A stretch of DNA of 64,000 nt. It comes from Polaribacter butkevichii. GTDB lineage: Bacteria > Bacteroidota > Bacteroidia > Flavobacteriales > Flavobacteriaceae. The position numbers and the translations under genes are program-made. Positions 9,757 through 18,160 of the stretch are shown piece by piece. Within the stretch, counting starts at the first letter, position 1, and each line of letters opens with the position of its first letter. Below the pieces are notes generated by a model. That model ran no database searches, was not told where the DNA came from, and was given only the letters and a program-made list of their open reading frames with translations. The DNA is taken from contig NZ_CP150661.1 of assembly GCF_038024105.1 (NCBI RefSeq), positions 1,879,001 through 1,943,000 of the forward strand, written 5' to 3'.

Positions 9757-11673
9757 TTAAAAACTAGAAACTTCTGCTTCTACTTTTTCCCAATCCTCCA
9801 TTTTAGCATCTAATTTTGCTTTTTTAGCTTTGTATTTTTCAAAGAAATTAGGTCTTGCCGAAACTTCATCATAATTTTCAGCTAATTCCAAATCTATTTT
9901 TGCAATTTCTTTCTCTAAATCAGCAATTTCAGTTTCTATATTAGACAATTTGTTCTTTAGCTTCTTTAATTGCTTTTCTTGATCTCTAGATAATTGATGA
10001 GATTCTTTTTTAGACGAATCCTTTTCAACTTTTACAACCGTTCTTTTTTCTGCCTCTCTAAGATTTTCTATTTTATGTTGCTCCAAGAAATAATCAATAT
10101 CTCCTAAATACTCTTTAATCACTTTGTCTTTAAAACCATAAACAGTTTCTGTTAATCCTTGTAAGAAATCTCTATCATGAGATACTACAATTAAGGTTCC
10201 GTTAAACTGTTTTAAAGCTTCTTTTAATACGGTTTTAGAGGCAATGTCCAAGTGGTTGGTTGGCTCATCCATTATTAAAACATTAAAAGGTTGTAATAAT
10301 AATTTACACAATGCCAATCTATTTCTTTCCCCTCCAGAAAGTACTTTTGCCTTTTTATCAACAGCATCTCCACCAAATAAGAAAGAACCTAACATATCTC
10401 TAACACGCATTCTGTTGGTATCAGTAGCAGCATCTTCCATTATCTCTAATACCGTTTTTTCTGGCGGTAATTCCTCAGATTGATTCTGAGCAAAATATCC
10501 TACTTCTACATTATGACCAAGTTTTAAATGTCCTTCAAAAGGAATTTCTCCTACCATCATTTTAGCCAATGTAGATTTTCCTTGTCCGTTCTGACCAACA
10601 AAAGCAATTTTACTATTTCGCTCAATCAATAAGTCTACATCTTCTAAAACATGCTTATCTCCATAACTTTTGCAAAGATTTTCTGCTTCAACAATAATTT
10701 TACCAGGTTCTTTAGAAATGGCAAAACGTACATTCATAGCAGCATTATCGTCTTGGTCAACCTCTATTAACTCAACTTTATCAAGTTGTTTCATTAAAGA
10801 TTGTGCCATAGAAGCCTTACTTGCTTTTGCCTTAAACTTATTAATTAAGTGTTGCTTTTGCTTTATTTCTTTTTCTTGGTTTTTCTGAGCTTGTAACTGC
10901 TTTTCCTTAATCTCTCCTCTTAATAATAAGAACTCAGAATATGGTTTTTTATAATCATAAATCTGACCTAAAGAAATTTCAATAGTTCTATTAGTTACAT
11001 TGTCTAAAAACATTTTATCATGCGATACCAATACAATAGCACCAGAATATCCTTTTAAGAAATTCTCTAACCAAATAATAGACTCAATATCTAAGTGGTT
11101 GGTAGGCTCATCTAATAACAAAATATCATTATTCTGTAACAATAGTTTTGCCAACTCAATACGCATTCTCCAACCTCCAGAAAAAGTATCAGTTTTTTTA
11201 TCAAAATCTTCTCTCTGAAAACCTAAACCTTGTAAAATCTTTTCGGTATCACCTTGGTAATTATACCCACCAAGTAATTCGTAACGCTCTGTATTGTCTG
11301 TTAAATCATGAATCAGTTCTGTATACCCTTCACTTTCATAATCTGTTCTTGTAGCCAGTTGCTCATTAATTTCATCAAGTTTAACTTCAATTTCTTTAAT
11401 TTCAACAAAAGCTTGGTACGCTTCTTCTAAAATAGTTCTTCCTTCAACAAAATCTATATCTTGTCTTAAAAATCCCATTCTAATATCTTTATCAAAAGCC
11501 ATGGTACCACCACTACTTTCTATATCTTTAGAAAGCACTTTTAAAAGTGTAGATTTTCCTGCTCCATTTTTTCCAATAAGACCAATTCTATCTCCTTTGT
11601 TTAACTTGAAAGTAATTCCCGAAAATAAATCAGTTCCCATAAAAGAAACTGTTAAGTTGTGTACGTTTAGCAT
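9757..11673 (-). CDS. ABC-F family ATPase
   Basis: Soluble protein of 638 residues with two ABC nucleotide-binding domains and no membrane segment, the ABC-F architecture (ribosome-associated translation factors such as Uup, YdiF and EttA). Domain 1 has Walker A GLIGKNGAGKST (about residues 32-43), signature FSGGWRMR and LLLDEPTNHLD; domain 2 has VGQNGQGKST, LSGGERNRLAL and LIMDEPTNHLD. A lysine-rich linker separates them. The C-terminal 100 residues form a charged coiled coil, as in Uup/YbiT-like members. A role in resolving stalled ribosomes is possible; antibiotic resistance is not indicated by anything here. The likely promoter is 11722-11729, back-to-back with that of the neighbouring DUF983 gene. 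Confidence 0.93.
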   Translation of the reverse strand: MLNVHNLTVSFMGTDLFSGITFKLNKGDRIGLIGKNGAGKSTLLKVLSKDIESSGGTMAFDKDIRMGFLRQDIDFVEGRTILEEAYQAFVEIKEIEVKLDEINEQLATRTDYESEGYTELIHDLTDNTERYELLGGYNYQGDTEKILQGLGFQREDFDKKTDTFSGGWRMRIELAKLLLQNNDILLLDEPTNHLDIESIIWLENFLKGYSGAIVLVSHDKMFLDNVTNRTIEISLGQIYDYKKPYSEFLLLRGEIKEKQLQAQKNQEKEIKQKQHLINKFKAKASKASMAQSLMKQLDKVELIEVDQDDNAAMNVRFAISKEPGKIIVEAENLCKSYGDKHVLEDVDLLIERNSKIAFVGQNGQGKSTLAKMMVGEIPFEGHLKLGHNVEVGYFAQNQSEELPPEKTVLEIMEDAATDTNRMRVRDMLGSFLFGGDAVDKKAKVLSGGERNRLALCKLLLQPFNVLIMDEPTNHLDIASKTVLKEALKQFNGTLIVVSHDRDFLQGLTETVYGFKDKVIKEYLGDIDYFLEQHKIENLREAEKRTVVKVEKDSSKKESHQLSRDQEKQLKKLKNKLSNIETEIADLEKEIAKIDLELAENYDEVSARPNFFEKYKAKKAKLDAKMEDWEKVEAEVSSF

Positions 11674-11713
11674 CTAATGTAATAATTGTTACTTAAAAAA
11701 AAGTTTAAAACTC

Positions 11714-11721
11714 TATATTTG
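11714..11721 (+). promoter_or_regulatory. Promoter -7 box for the DUF983 gene
   Basis: TATATTTG matches TAnnTTTG, 27 bases before the ATG at 11749. It directly abuts a mirror-image box on the other strand. Confidence 0.6.
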
Positions 11722-11729
11722 CAAAAGTA
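11722..11729 (-). promoter_or_regulatory. Candidate promoter -7 box for the ABC-F gene
   Basis: CAAAAGTA on the plus strand reads TACTTTTG on the minus strand and matches TAnnTTTG, about 49 bases ahead of the ABC-F ATG. No clear -33 element was found. Confidence 0.4.
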
Positions 11730-11748
11730 TACAAATTTATAGTCTATT

Positions 11749-12138
11749 ATGTTTAAAAAAGGAACCAAGTTATATAGTATTTTTAATGCTAAGTGTCCTA
11801 GATGTCATGAAGGTGCATTCTTTGAGTATAAATTTACACTAAACCCCAATAAAGTTACCAAATTACATGAGCATTGCCCAAATTGTGATTTAAAATATAT
11901 GATGGAACCATCATTCTTTTATGGAGCAATGTACGTAAACTACGGGTTAACAGTTGGTATTTCTATTGTTGCCTTCTTAATTTCTGTACTCATATTTGGA
12001 GCAACACTATTGCAATCTTTTGCAGTAATTGTAATTTCATTGTTGGTATTAGCACCAATTAATTTGCGCTTATCTAGAATAATATGGATAAATATGTTTG
12101 CGCATTACGACAAAAAATTCTCTAAAAAAGAAAAATAA
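11749..12138 (+). CDS. DUF983 family membrane protein
   Basis: 129 residues. Two CPxC pairs (Cys16/Cys19 in CPRCHEG and Cys43/Cys46 in CPNCDLKY) probably form an N-terminal zinc ribbon, followed by two hydrophobic segments at about 63-85 and 87-107. The motif MMEPSFFYGAMYVNYG is typical of DUF983. Function is unknown; it is an inner-membrane protein by prediction. It has its own promoter divergent from the ABC-F gene, and a dispersed repeat lies right after the stop codon. Confidence 0.88.
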   Translation: MFKKGTKLYSIFNAKCPRCHEGAFFEYKFTLNPNKVTKLHEHCPNCDLKYMMEPSFFYGAMYVNYGLTVGISIVAFLISVLIFGATLLQSFAVIVISLLVLAPINLRLSRIIWINMFAHYDKKFSKKEK

Positions 12139-12147
12139 TGTCTTTTT

Positions 12148-12276
12148 GGGCGTTTAAACAGGCTTTCGCTACTCGCTTTTTTTAGTGATAGTTCTCGATA
12201 CAAATTTGCTGAAAAACAAATTCACTCGAACCAACACTAAAAAAGAGCTCAAACAAACCGCTCTATCCTTAACGCA
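12148..12276. repeat. Dispersed intergenic repeat, GGGCGT type, copy 1
   Basis: Begins GGGCGT and ends TATCCTTAACGCA. Similar start and end signals recur at 50513-50672 and 62132-62257. Inside is a second inverted repeat (CTTTTTTTAGTG near 12176-12187 with CACTAAAAAAGAG at 12235-12247) that encloses a further weak palindrome with CAAATTTG and CAAATTCACTCGAA, so this copy looks like one element nested in another. No coding potential. Confidence 0.6.
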
Positions 12277-12306
12277 TATTGCAAACCTAAAAGATAATTG
12301 TAGTAA

Positions 12307-13377
12307 TTAGCCTTTTTTAGAATTCTTAACGTTTAAATGTTTAAAACGAACAATATCTATTTCTTCATCTAAACTTTCATCATTATATAAGTGATTGTAA
12401 AGATTTTTAGCAACTGTTGGTGCAATCATAACACCACGAGTACCTAAACCGTTTAAAACGATTAAATTGGCATAATCTGGATGAATCCCCACCAAAGGTC
12501 TTCTACCAGAAACGGTAGGTCTTATTCCTGCAGATTGAGATACAATTGTATAAGGAACAGTAATTACTTTCTTTAACTTTTCTACCAATTCTTCTTTTCC
12601 TTCCTCCGAAGGGTCAGATGTTTTGTCTGTCCAATTAAAAGTAGCGCCTACTTTATAAGTATTGTCTCCTAAAGGCATTACAAAAAGTGTTGACTTTAAT
12701 AAAAAATCGATATTTAATTCTGGTGCATGTATGGTTAATAACTCACCTTTTGCCTCATTAATCGGTAAATAATTAAAATATGGGTTTTGTTTAATTCCGA
12801 ATCCTTCGCAAAACACAATTTTAGAAGCTTCAATATCTTTATAGTTTACAGATTCTTCACCAATAATTAGTTCGTCATGTTTAAATTGTTCAAAACGAAT
12901 ATGATTTTCGGATGCTAAATAGGCTCTGTAAGCAGTTATTAACTTTTCTGTATCTATTCTTCCTGTTTCATTTACATTTCCAAAACTAAAATCGGCAATA
13001 ACTCCATGATAAGAGTTTTTATCTAATTTCGGGTCTAAATATGCCACTAACTTTGGTTTATCTAAAGCTCCAAACCAGTTATTTTGATCTTCTATAGATT
13101 TAAAAGATTTCTTGATTACAAATTTTTGATCAACAGTAATGTTTAGTTTTTCTTCTAAACCTTTATAAAAAGGGAGTGCAACTTCTAATTGTTCTTTAGC
13201 GTTCCAAACAGGTGTAAACCTTTTTAAAATTACCGGATTATAAACGCCACCAGCAACTAATGAAGAGGTTTGAGAATCATCTTCAAAGACTAAAAATGTT
13301 TTTTTTGCGGCAATTAATTCTTCTACAAAAGCCAAACCAGCTAAACCTAAACCAACTATTATGTAATCTATTTTCAT
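12307..13377 (-). CDS. FAD-dependent oxidoreductase (DAO family)
   Basis: 356 residues. An N-terminal dinucleotide-binding fold (DYIIVGLGLAGLAFVEEL, residues 4-21) is followed by a D-amino-acid-oxidase-type domain; the C-terminal part has SAGIRPTVSGRRPLVG and VLNGLGTRGVMIAP, typical of DAO/ThiO/MnmC-like proteins. It is cytoplasmic by prediction. The substrate is unknown. It lies on the same strand behind gldN but is separated from it by a terminator and a dispersed repeat, so it is probably not part of the gld transcript. Confidence 0.87.
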   Translation of the reverse strand: MKIDYIIVGLGLAGLAFVEELIAAKKTFLVFEDDSQTSSLVAGGVYNPVILKRFTPVWNAKEQLEVALPFYKGLEEKLNITVDQKFVIKKSFKSIEDQNNWFGALDKPKLVAYLDPKLDKNSYHGVIADFSFGNVNETGRIDTEKLITAYRAYLASENHIRFEQFKHDELIIGEESVNYKDIEASKIVFCEGFGIKQNPYFNYLPINEAKGELLTIHAPELNIDFLLKSTLFVMPLGDNTYKVGATFNWTDKTSDPSEEGKEELVEKLKKVITVPYTIVSQSAGIRPTVSGRRPLVGIHPDYANLIVLNGLGTRGVMIAPTVAKNLYNHLYNDESLDEEIDIVRFKHLNVKNSKKG

Positions 13378-13429
13378 GGGATAAAAATACGTGAATTTGA
13401 ATTAATTATTACTGGTCTTTCTAAAATGT

Positions 13430-13500
13430 TTAGCCCTGATTGAAACGGCATCCTTTTTACTTTTTCTGTAAAAAGATATAGTGGAAAGCAGGAAATAGCT
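13430..13500. repeat. Dispersed intergenic repeat, family A, copy 1
   Basis: TAGCCCTGATTGAA at one end and AGCAGGAAATAGCT at the other enclose a hairpin core (CATCCTTTTTA / TAAAAAGATAT). The same ends and core, inverted, occur at 23533-23624; part of the core also recurs at 50542-50658. Confidence 0.7.
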
Positions 13501-13501
13501 A

Positions 13502-13536
13502 CAAAAAAAAACGTCCCAAATAAATTGGAACGTTTT
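13502..13536 (-). terminator. Terminator after gldN
   Basis: On the minus strand a 12-bp stem (13525-13536 with 13508-13519, one wobble pair) ends in a U-run. It closes the gldKLMN unit 23 bases behind the gldN stop. Confidence 0.8.
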
Positions 13537-13558
13537 GTATTTTTAAAATATTGAAATT

Positions 13559-14413
13559 TTAGTAATTCCACATATCCATTTCTCTATTTCTAATGTCTTC
13601 TTTAATCTTATTTGCTTCTAATAATTGGAACAAAGAATTACCTCTTACATAATCTGAAATAGATCTGTTACCGTAAATGTTTTCTTCTTTTACAATGGTA
13701 CTGCTAAATCTTCTTGCATTTAACATGTGATCGAAAGAAATTGGTTGAGATGCATTCTTTGGATTAAACACTTTTGCTTCGTGTAAAACGTCTCTTGCAG
13801 ATGGGTAAAAAATCCAAAATAACTCATACAATTGTTCGTCTTCTATATCTTGAACACCTAAAGTTTGTACATCTTTCCCCATTGGAGCTAATGCCAACAA
13901 TCTATATTTTAATTCACCTTGACGTTTATCAAAATACCACATTCCTTTAATCATATAGCCTTCTACATCTTGAGATTGTAATCTAATAGTATCGCTATAA
14001 CCGTTTTCTTCTCTAATGCTAGACATTCTAGATTGTATTTCGTTTTCAGAAATTTTTGAAGTAAAGAAAGAATCTGAATAAGCATCTTTTATTTTACCTT
14101 GTTTAATACCTTTAATAAGGGTATCAAATAAAGATCTTCTATTCGGAGAAATATTAGATTTATCTATAGGAAAATAATATGGTAAATTTATTTTTTGATT
14201 TAAATCAATAAATTCCCACACAACTTTAGACCATAATACATCTCTATCGTCTACATATCCATAGGCTAAAGGTGCATCATTATCTGCAGCAATTTGTTGC
14301 TCGTTTTTCTTTCCTATTTGATCTACTTCTTTAGCATTCAATAAGCCTATTTGTGCGTTTATTGAACCACTTATCATCAAACCGAAAAATAATAGTAAAC
14401 AATTTTTAAACAT
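13559..14413 (-). CDS. gldN: Gliding motility / T9SS protein GldN
   Basis: Periplasmic component of the type IX secretion system; with the lipoprotein GldK it forms the ring-shaped complex at the outer membrane. 284 residues with a signal peptide (about 1-20, ending in NAQ). Recognised by the GldN family body (YGYVDDRDVLWSKVVWEFIDLNQK, shortened here to its key residues W-S-K-V-W-E) and by position as the last gene of gldK-gldL-gldM-gldN, 17 bp behind gldM. A terminator follows. Confidence 0.95.
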   Translation of the reverse strand: MFKNCLLLFFGLMISGSINAQIGLLNAKEVDQIGKKNEQQIAADNDAPLAYGYVDDRDVLWSKVVWEFIDLNQKINLPYYFPIDKSNISPNRRSLFDTLIKGIKQGKIKDAYSDSFFTSKISENEIQSRMSSIREENGYSDTIRLQSQDVEGYMIKGMWYFDKRQGELKYRLLALAPMGKDVQTLGVQDIEDEQLYELFWIFYPSARDVLHEAKVFNPKNASQPISFDHMLNARRFSSTIVKEENIYGNRSISDYVRGNSLFQLLEANKIKEDIRNREMDMWNY

Positions 14414-14430
14414 ATTTTATTTTTTAACTT

Positions 14431-15957
14431 CTAGTTTGTTAACTCTATATTAACTGGTAATACTTTTTTAAGATTATACCCATTAGCCGTAGCTTTAATA
14501 CCATAAATATTAATGATATCTCCTCTCTTTGCTTTAGACAATTTTTGTTTTGCCGCTGCATTTAAACTAGATCCATTTACAATAATTGTTAATTGACCTG
14601 GTACTTTTATTTTAAAACTCTGTACTTTAATATTTAAATCGAATTCAAAATCTGGCAATCCTGCTGCAATTGGTGCAGAAGACAAACCTGATTTAGGCAT
14701 TCTAACGGTTCCGTATTGTCCTCTTACAGACCCCATAGCTGCTGGTATATCTTTAATTCTAAAAGTAGCCTTAGAATTTACAGATTTACCATTACTTAAG
14801 GTAGCACTTACGTTAATGGTAGCTACATTTCCTCCTGCAGGTCTAATACTATATTTACCTCTACCTCCTTTTAAAGTACCTCCACTAGCAGAAACTCTTA
14901 AGTTATTGTCACTTACACCTGGTAATGAAACTGAAATAGGGTTATCTAAACCTCTATACACAACATTCATCTTATCTGCAGAAACAACAGCATCACCTGG
15001 TTGTGGAATTACAGAATAAGAACTTTCGAAAGGAACTTCTACTACTTCTCCATTTTGTGTAAAAGCAATTTTTCCTTTAATATCATGATTTCCAATATTA
15101 CCAGACGGCATATCAATAATTACTTGACCCGATTGAATGTTTTTATAATCTTTACCATTTAAAGTTACATTATCCGGAATCATAGTAGCATCATAACGAC
15201 CTAATACGATTTTACCTGTAACTTTTTCTCCTGCAAAATATGCGTTTTTATCTAAAGCAACAATACCCTTATAGTTGTTTAAAGACAACGCTTCTTCCAT
15301 TTTACCACCTAATAAATCTGATACAATATCACTTTCTGTGTTTTTGATATCAGCTTGCATTTGCGTTAAGTTTGTTAAAGAAGCAACTAAAGGAAACCCT
15401 TTATATCTATAATCTAACCATTTAATAGTTTTTCCATCTCTATTTTTTACATCATCTGTAGAGAATCTCTTTGCTAATATTGGCGCAAACTTACTATCTT
15501 TCCCTAAAGCATTTGTTACGTCTGTTCTATATCCGTTTACTTTATCTAAAAATTCTTGCCCTTCCGCAGTAAATTTATCACCTTTAAAGAAATGTTCATC
15601 TAAAAAGGCTGTTTTATCCATAGATTCGTAATCCTTTTTATCTTCTATATCTGCAGTCATTTTAGATTTTAATTCTTCTAAATATGCATAAAAATTTGAA
15701 GAATACTCTTTAATCTTTACCGCCTCTTTATTTAATTCTGCAAATTTTGCAGCTTGTTCAGAAGCTTTAGTTGCTAAATTAGCATACGCTTCATTGTTCT
15801 TAGCTGTAGTTGAAATATTATTTTCACTCAACTTTTCGTTCATAAAACCAAAAGATGATAAAACTTCTTTACTCATATTCATTGCCAACATTGCAATAAA
15901 CACAAGATACATTAAGTTAATCATTTTCTGTCTTGCGGACATTTTTCCTCCTGCCAT
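14431..15957 (-). CDS. gldM: Gliding motility / T9SS motor protein GldM
   Basis: 508 residues. A single N-terminal membrane helix (about 12-32, MINLMYLVFIAMLAM) anchors a long periplasmic part with several beta-sandwich domains, as known for GldM/PorM. GldL and GldM form the proton-driven inner-membrane motor that powers T9SS secretion and gliding; GldM spans the periplasm to reach the GldK/GldN ring. Preceded by gldL (45 bp) and followed by gldN (17 bp), so cotranscription is likely. Length and the start (MAGGKMSARQKMINLMY) match the family. Confidence 0.96.
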   Translation of the reverse strand: MAGGKMSARQKMINLMYLVFIAMLAMNMSKEVLSSFGFMNEKLSENNISTTAKNNEAYANLATKASEQAAKFAELNKEAVKIKEYSSNFYAYLEELKSKMTADIEDKKDYESMDKTAFLDEHFFKGDKFTAEGQEFLDKVNGYRTDVTNALGKDSKFAPILAKRFSTDDVKNRDGKTIKWLDYRYKGFPLVASLTNLTQMQADIKNTESDIVSDLLGGKMEEALSLNNYKGIVALDKNAYFAGEKVTGKIVLGRYDATMIPDNVTLNGKDYKNIQSGQVIIDMPSGNIGNHDIKGKIAFTQNGEVVEVPFESSYSVIPQPGDAVVSADKMNVVYRGLDNPISVSLPGVSDNNLRVSASGGTLKGGRGKYSIRPAGGNVATINVSATLSNGKSVNSKATFRIKDIPAAMGSVRGQYGTVRMPKSGLSSAPIAAGLPDFEFDLNIKVQSFKIKVPGQLTIIVNGSSLNAAAKQKLSKAKRGDIINIYGIKATANGYNLKKVLPVNIELTN

Positions 15958-16002
15958 TCTAATTAGTTTTTTTAAGTTAAAATTATATTAGTAAACTAAT
16001 TA

Positions 16003-16638
16003 TTATTTAGACATTGCAGAAAGCATACCTCCATAAACACCGTTTAAAGAAGATAAGTTTTTTGCTAAAGATTCCATTTGCTCTTTTAGTTTTTCTGTAT
16101 TTTCTACAATTGATCCATTTAATTCAGATTGTTTTGCAGTATTTTCTACCTGTACTTTATATAAGTTATTTAAAGTTTCCATTTGAACGGCTGCCATAGA
16201 AACTTGCTCGTTATATTTATTTGTTGATGAAATAGATTCTGATGCAGCAGATAAACCTTCTGCAGCTCCTTGAAAATTTTTCATGCTATTACCTAAACTA
16301 GCCATTAAAGAAGCATCTATTTTTGCGTCTTTTAATAAATCATCTAATTTTTGAGATAACATTCCTTGTGTACCTACTTCTTCTTTTTCTGCTTTTAAAC
16401 TGTCTTCTCCTAACTCAGGATATACTTTAGACCAGTCAAAATCATCTTCTGGAGTATCAAAAGCTGAAACAGCAAAAACGGCTGCTTCTACCAATAAACC
16501 AATTGTTAACATCATTCCTCCAGTAATAGGACCCAAAGTCATATGCTGAATTTTAAATAATGCTCCAACAATTACAACTGCCGCTCCCATTCCGTAAACG
16601 AAATTCATTGTTTTTTTGTAAGATTTTGATTGTGCCAT
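16003..16638 (-). CDS. gldL: Gliding motility / T9SS motor protein GldL
   Basis: 211 residues with two membrane helices (about 10-30 and 36-58). Lys29 in the first and Glu51 in the second correspond to the charged membrane residues implicated in proton coupling of the GldLM motor in Flavobacterium johnsoniae (numbered a little lower there). The rest is a cytoplasmic, partly coiled-coil region. It sits between gldK (39 bp) and gldM (45 bp) in the canonical order. Confidence 0.96.
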   Translation of the reverse strand: MAQSKSYKKTMNFVYGMGAAVVIVGALFKIQHMTLGPITGGMMLTIGLLVEAAVFAVSAFDTPEDDFDWSKVYPELGEDSLKAEKEEVGTQGMLSQKLDDLLKDAKIDASLMASLGNSMKNFQGAAEGLSAASESISSTNKYNEQVSMAAVQMETLNNLYKVQVENTAKQSELNGSIVENTEKLKEQMESLAKNLSSLNGVYGGMLSAMSK

Positions 16639-16677
16639 AATGTAATTTTTCTTTTTTTTTGTTATTTTTTTTATTAT

Positions 16678-18054
16678 TTATTTGTTTGTTGTACCAATAT
16701 AGTTTTGTACGGTTCTAAAGCCAATATAACTTCTAGCGGTATCTGCATACTCATAATCTCTAGAACTTACTTCTAAAAAGTAAGCTACATCTTTCCAAGA
16801 ACCTCCACGAATTATTTTTCGTTTATTTTTTCTATCTTCTACATTAGGGTTCATTGTTGAAGCCATATAATAAGAAGATAAATTATAAGCAGTGCTTGTC
16901 CATTCAGATACGTTACCGGCCATGTTGTATAATCCGTAATCATTTGCATTAAAAGATCTTGCCTCCATCGTATATAGCGCTCCATCTACTGCATAATCTC
17001 CTCTTACAGGTTTAAAGTTTGCTAAGAAACAACCTCTATCACTCGTTGTACCACCGGTTCCCCAAGGATAAGTAGCAAATTCTAATCCACCACGTGCAGC
17101 GTATTCCCACTCTGCTTCTGTAGGCAATCTAAAATCAGGAACCGCCGTAGCATTTTTCTTACTTTTTAGATAATCATTCTTTTTCTTAGTTCTCCAATTA
17201 CAAAAAGCATTCGCTTGTCTCCAATTTACCCCAACTACAGGATAATCTCCATAAGATTGATGATAAAAATAATCTTGATGCATTGGATCATTATAAGAAT
17301 AATTAAAATCTTTAACCCATACCGTAGTATCTGGATAAATATTTAATGTTTCTGTTTTTACAAAGTCTCTTCTATTACCACCTTTTCTTGCAGCATTATC
17401 TCTATCAAACCAAGTGTATTTATATTTTAAATATTTTACATTAAAAGAACGAACACCATCAACAGCTTCTTCTCTAGGAACAAATAATGAATCCATTACC
17501 TCTACATAATCTACATCTGGAAAATCATCTTTTTTCCAAATAATTTCTGGCTCCCAATTTAAGGGTCTAATAGAATCAGAATCAAACGCTAAACTTGTGT
17601 AGTTATCAAACATATATCTTTCATAAGCATTTGCACCTGTTGTATCTTTTACAACGGCAAATGCATAATCATTGATACCTCCAGTAAGTGCTGTTTCTCC
17701 TGGATCTGGAGCCCCCATCATTGCAGAGAATTCTTGTTGATAACCTAATCTAGTTCTTACTACAGAATCTCTAACCCAAAATACAAACTCTTTGTATTCA
17801 TTGTTTGTAATTTCTGTTTCATCCATGTAATAAGGTCTAACAGTAACTGTTTTAGTTGGCGAGTTCATAGTACCAATAATATCTTGATCCTGTTTACCCA
17901 TTGTAAAGGCACCTCCAGGAATTAAAGCCATACCAAATGGTTTTTCTGAAAACCATTTTTTCTTAGACTTAATTCCTACCAACTCTCCTCTATCATTAGA
18001 GCCACAACTGTAAAAAACTACTATTAAAAGTGCAAATATTGCTGCTTTCTTCAT
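16678..18054 (-). CDS. gldK: Gliding motility / T9SS lipoprotein GldK
   Basis: 458-residue outer-membrane lipoprotein; the lipobox FYSC puts the acylated cysteine at residue 17. The body is a formylglycine-generating-enzyme-like (FGE-sulfatase) domain, with MALIPGGAFTMG, DETEITNNEY, FRLPTEAEWEYAARGG and IRGGSWKD. Members of the GldK/PorK type have a structural role in the ring with GldN rather than enzyme activity. First gene of the gld unit; 106 bp separate it from the upstream ureohydrolase-like gene. Confidence 0.96.
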   Translation of the reverse strand: MKKAAIFALLIVVFYSCGSNDRGELVGIKSKKKWFSEKPFGMALIPGGAFTMGKQDQDIIGTMNSPTKTVTVRPYYMDETEITNNEYKEFVFWVRDSVVRTRLGYQQEFSAMMGAPDPGETALTGGINDYAFAVVKDTTGANAYERYMFDNYTSLAFDSDSIRPLNWEPEIIWKKDDFPDVDYVEVMDSLFVPREEAVDGVRSFNVKYLKYKYTWFDRDNAARKGGNRRDFVKTETLNIYPDTTVWVKDFNYSYNDPMHQDYFYHQSYGDYPVVGVNWRQANAFCNWRTKKKNDYLKSKKNATAVPDFRLPTEAEWEYAARGGLEFATYPWGTGGTTSDRGCFLANFKPVRGDYAVDGALYTMEARSFNANDYGLYNMAGNVSEWTSTAYNLSSYYMASTMNPNVEDRKNKRKIIRGGSWKDVAYFLEVSSRDYEYADTARSYIGFRTVQNYIGTTNK

Positions 18055-18160
18055 ATTTTAAAATGTCTTTACTATAAAGTCCGTAAACCTATTATTTTTT
18101 TTGTTAAAAAACAATAAGCAAATTGCTTTTTAACGTTCTATTATTCTAATATCTTTTTTA

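Noticed and set aside
13374..13571. 65-codon minus-strand ORF between gldN and the FAD oxidoreductase
   Set aside because: It lies on a family-A repeat and the gldN terminator, and overlaps both neighbouring genes. No protein-like pattern.
16678..18054. Reading GldK as a formylglycine-generating enzyme
   Set aside because: It has the FGE-like fold, but the lipobox and position in gldKLMN show it is the T9SS structural lipoprotein.
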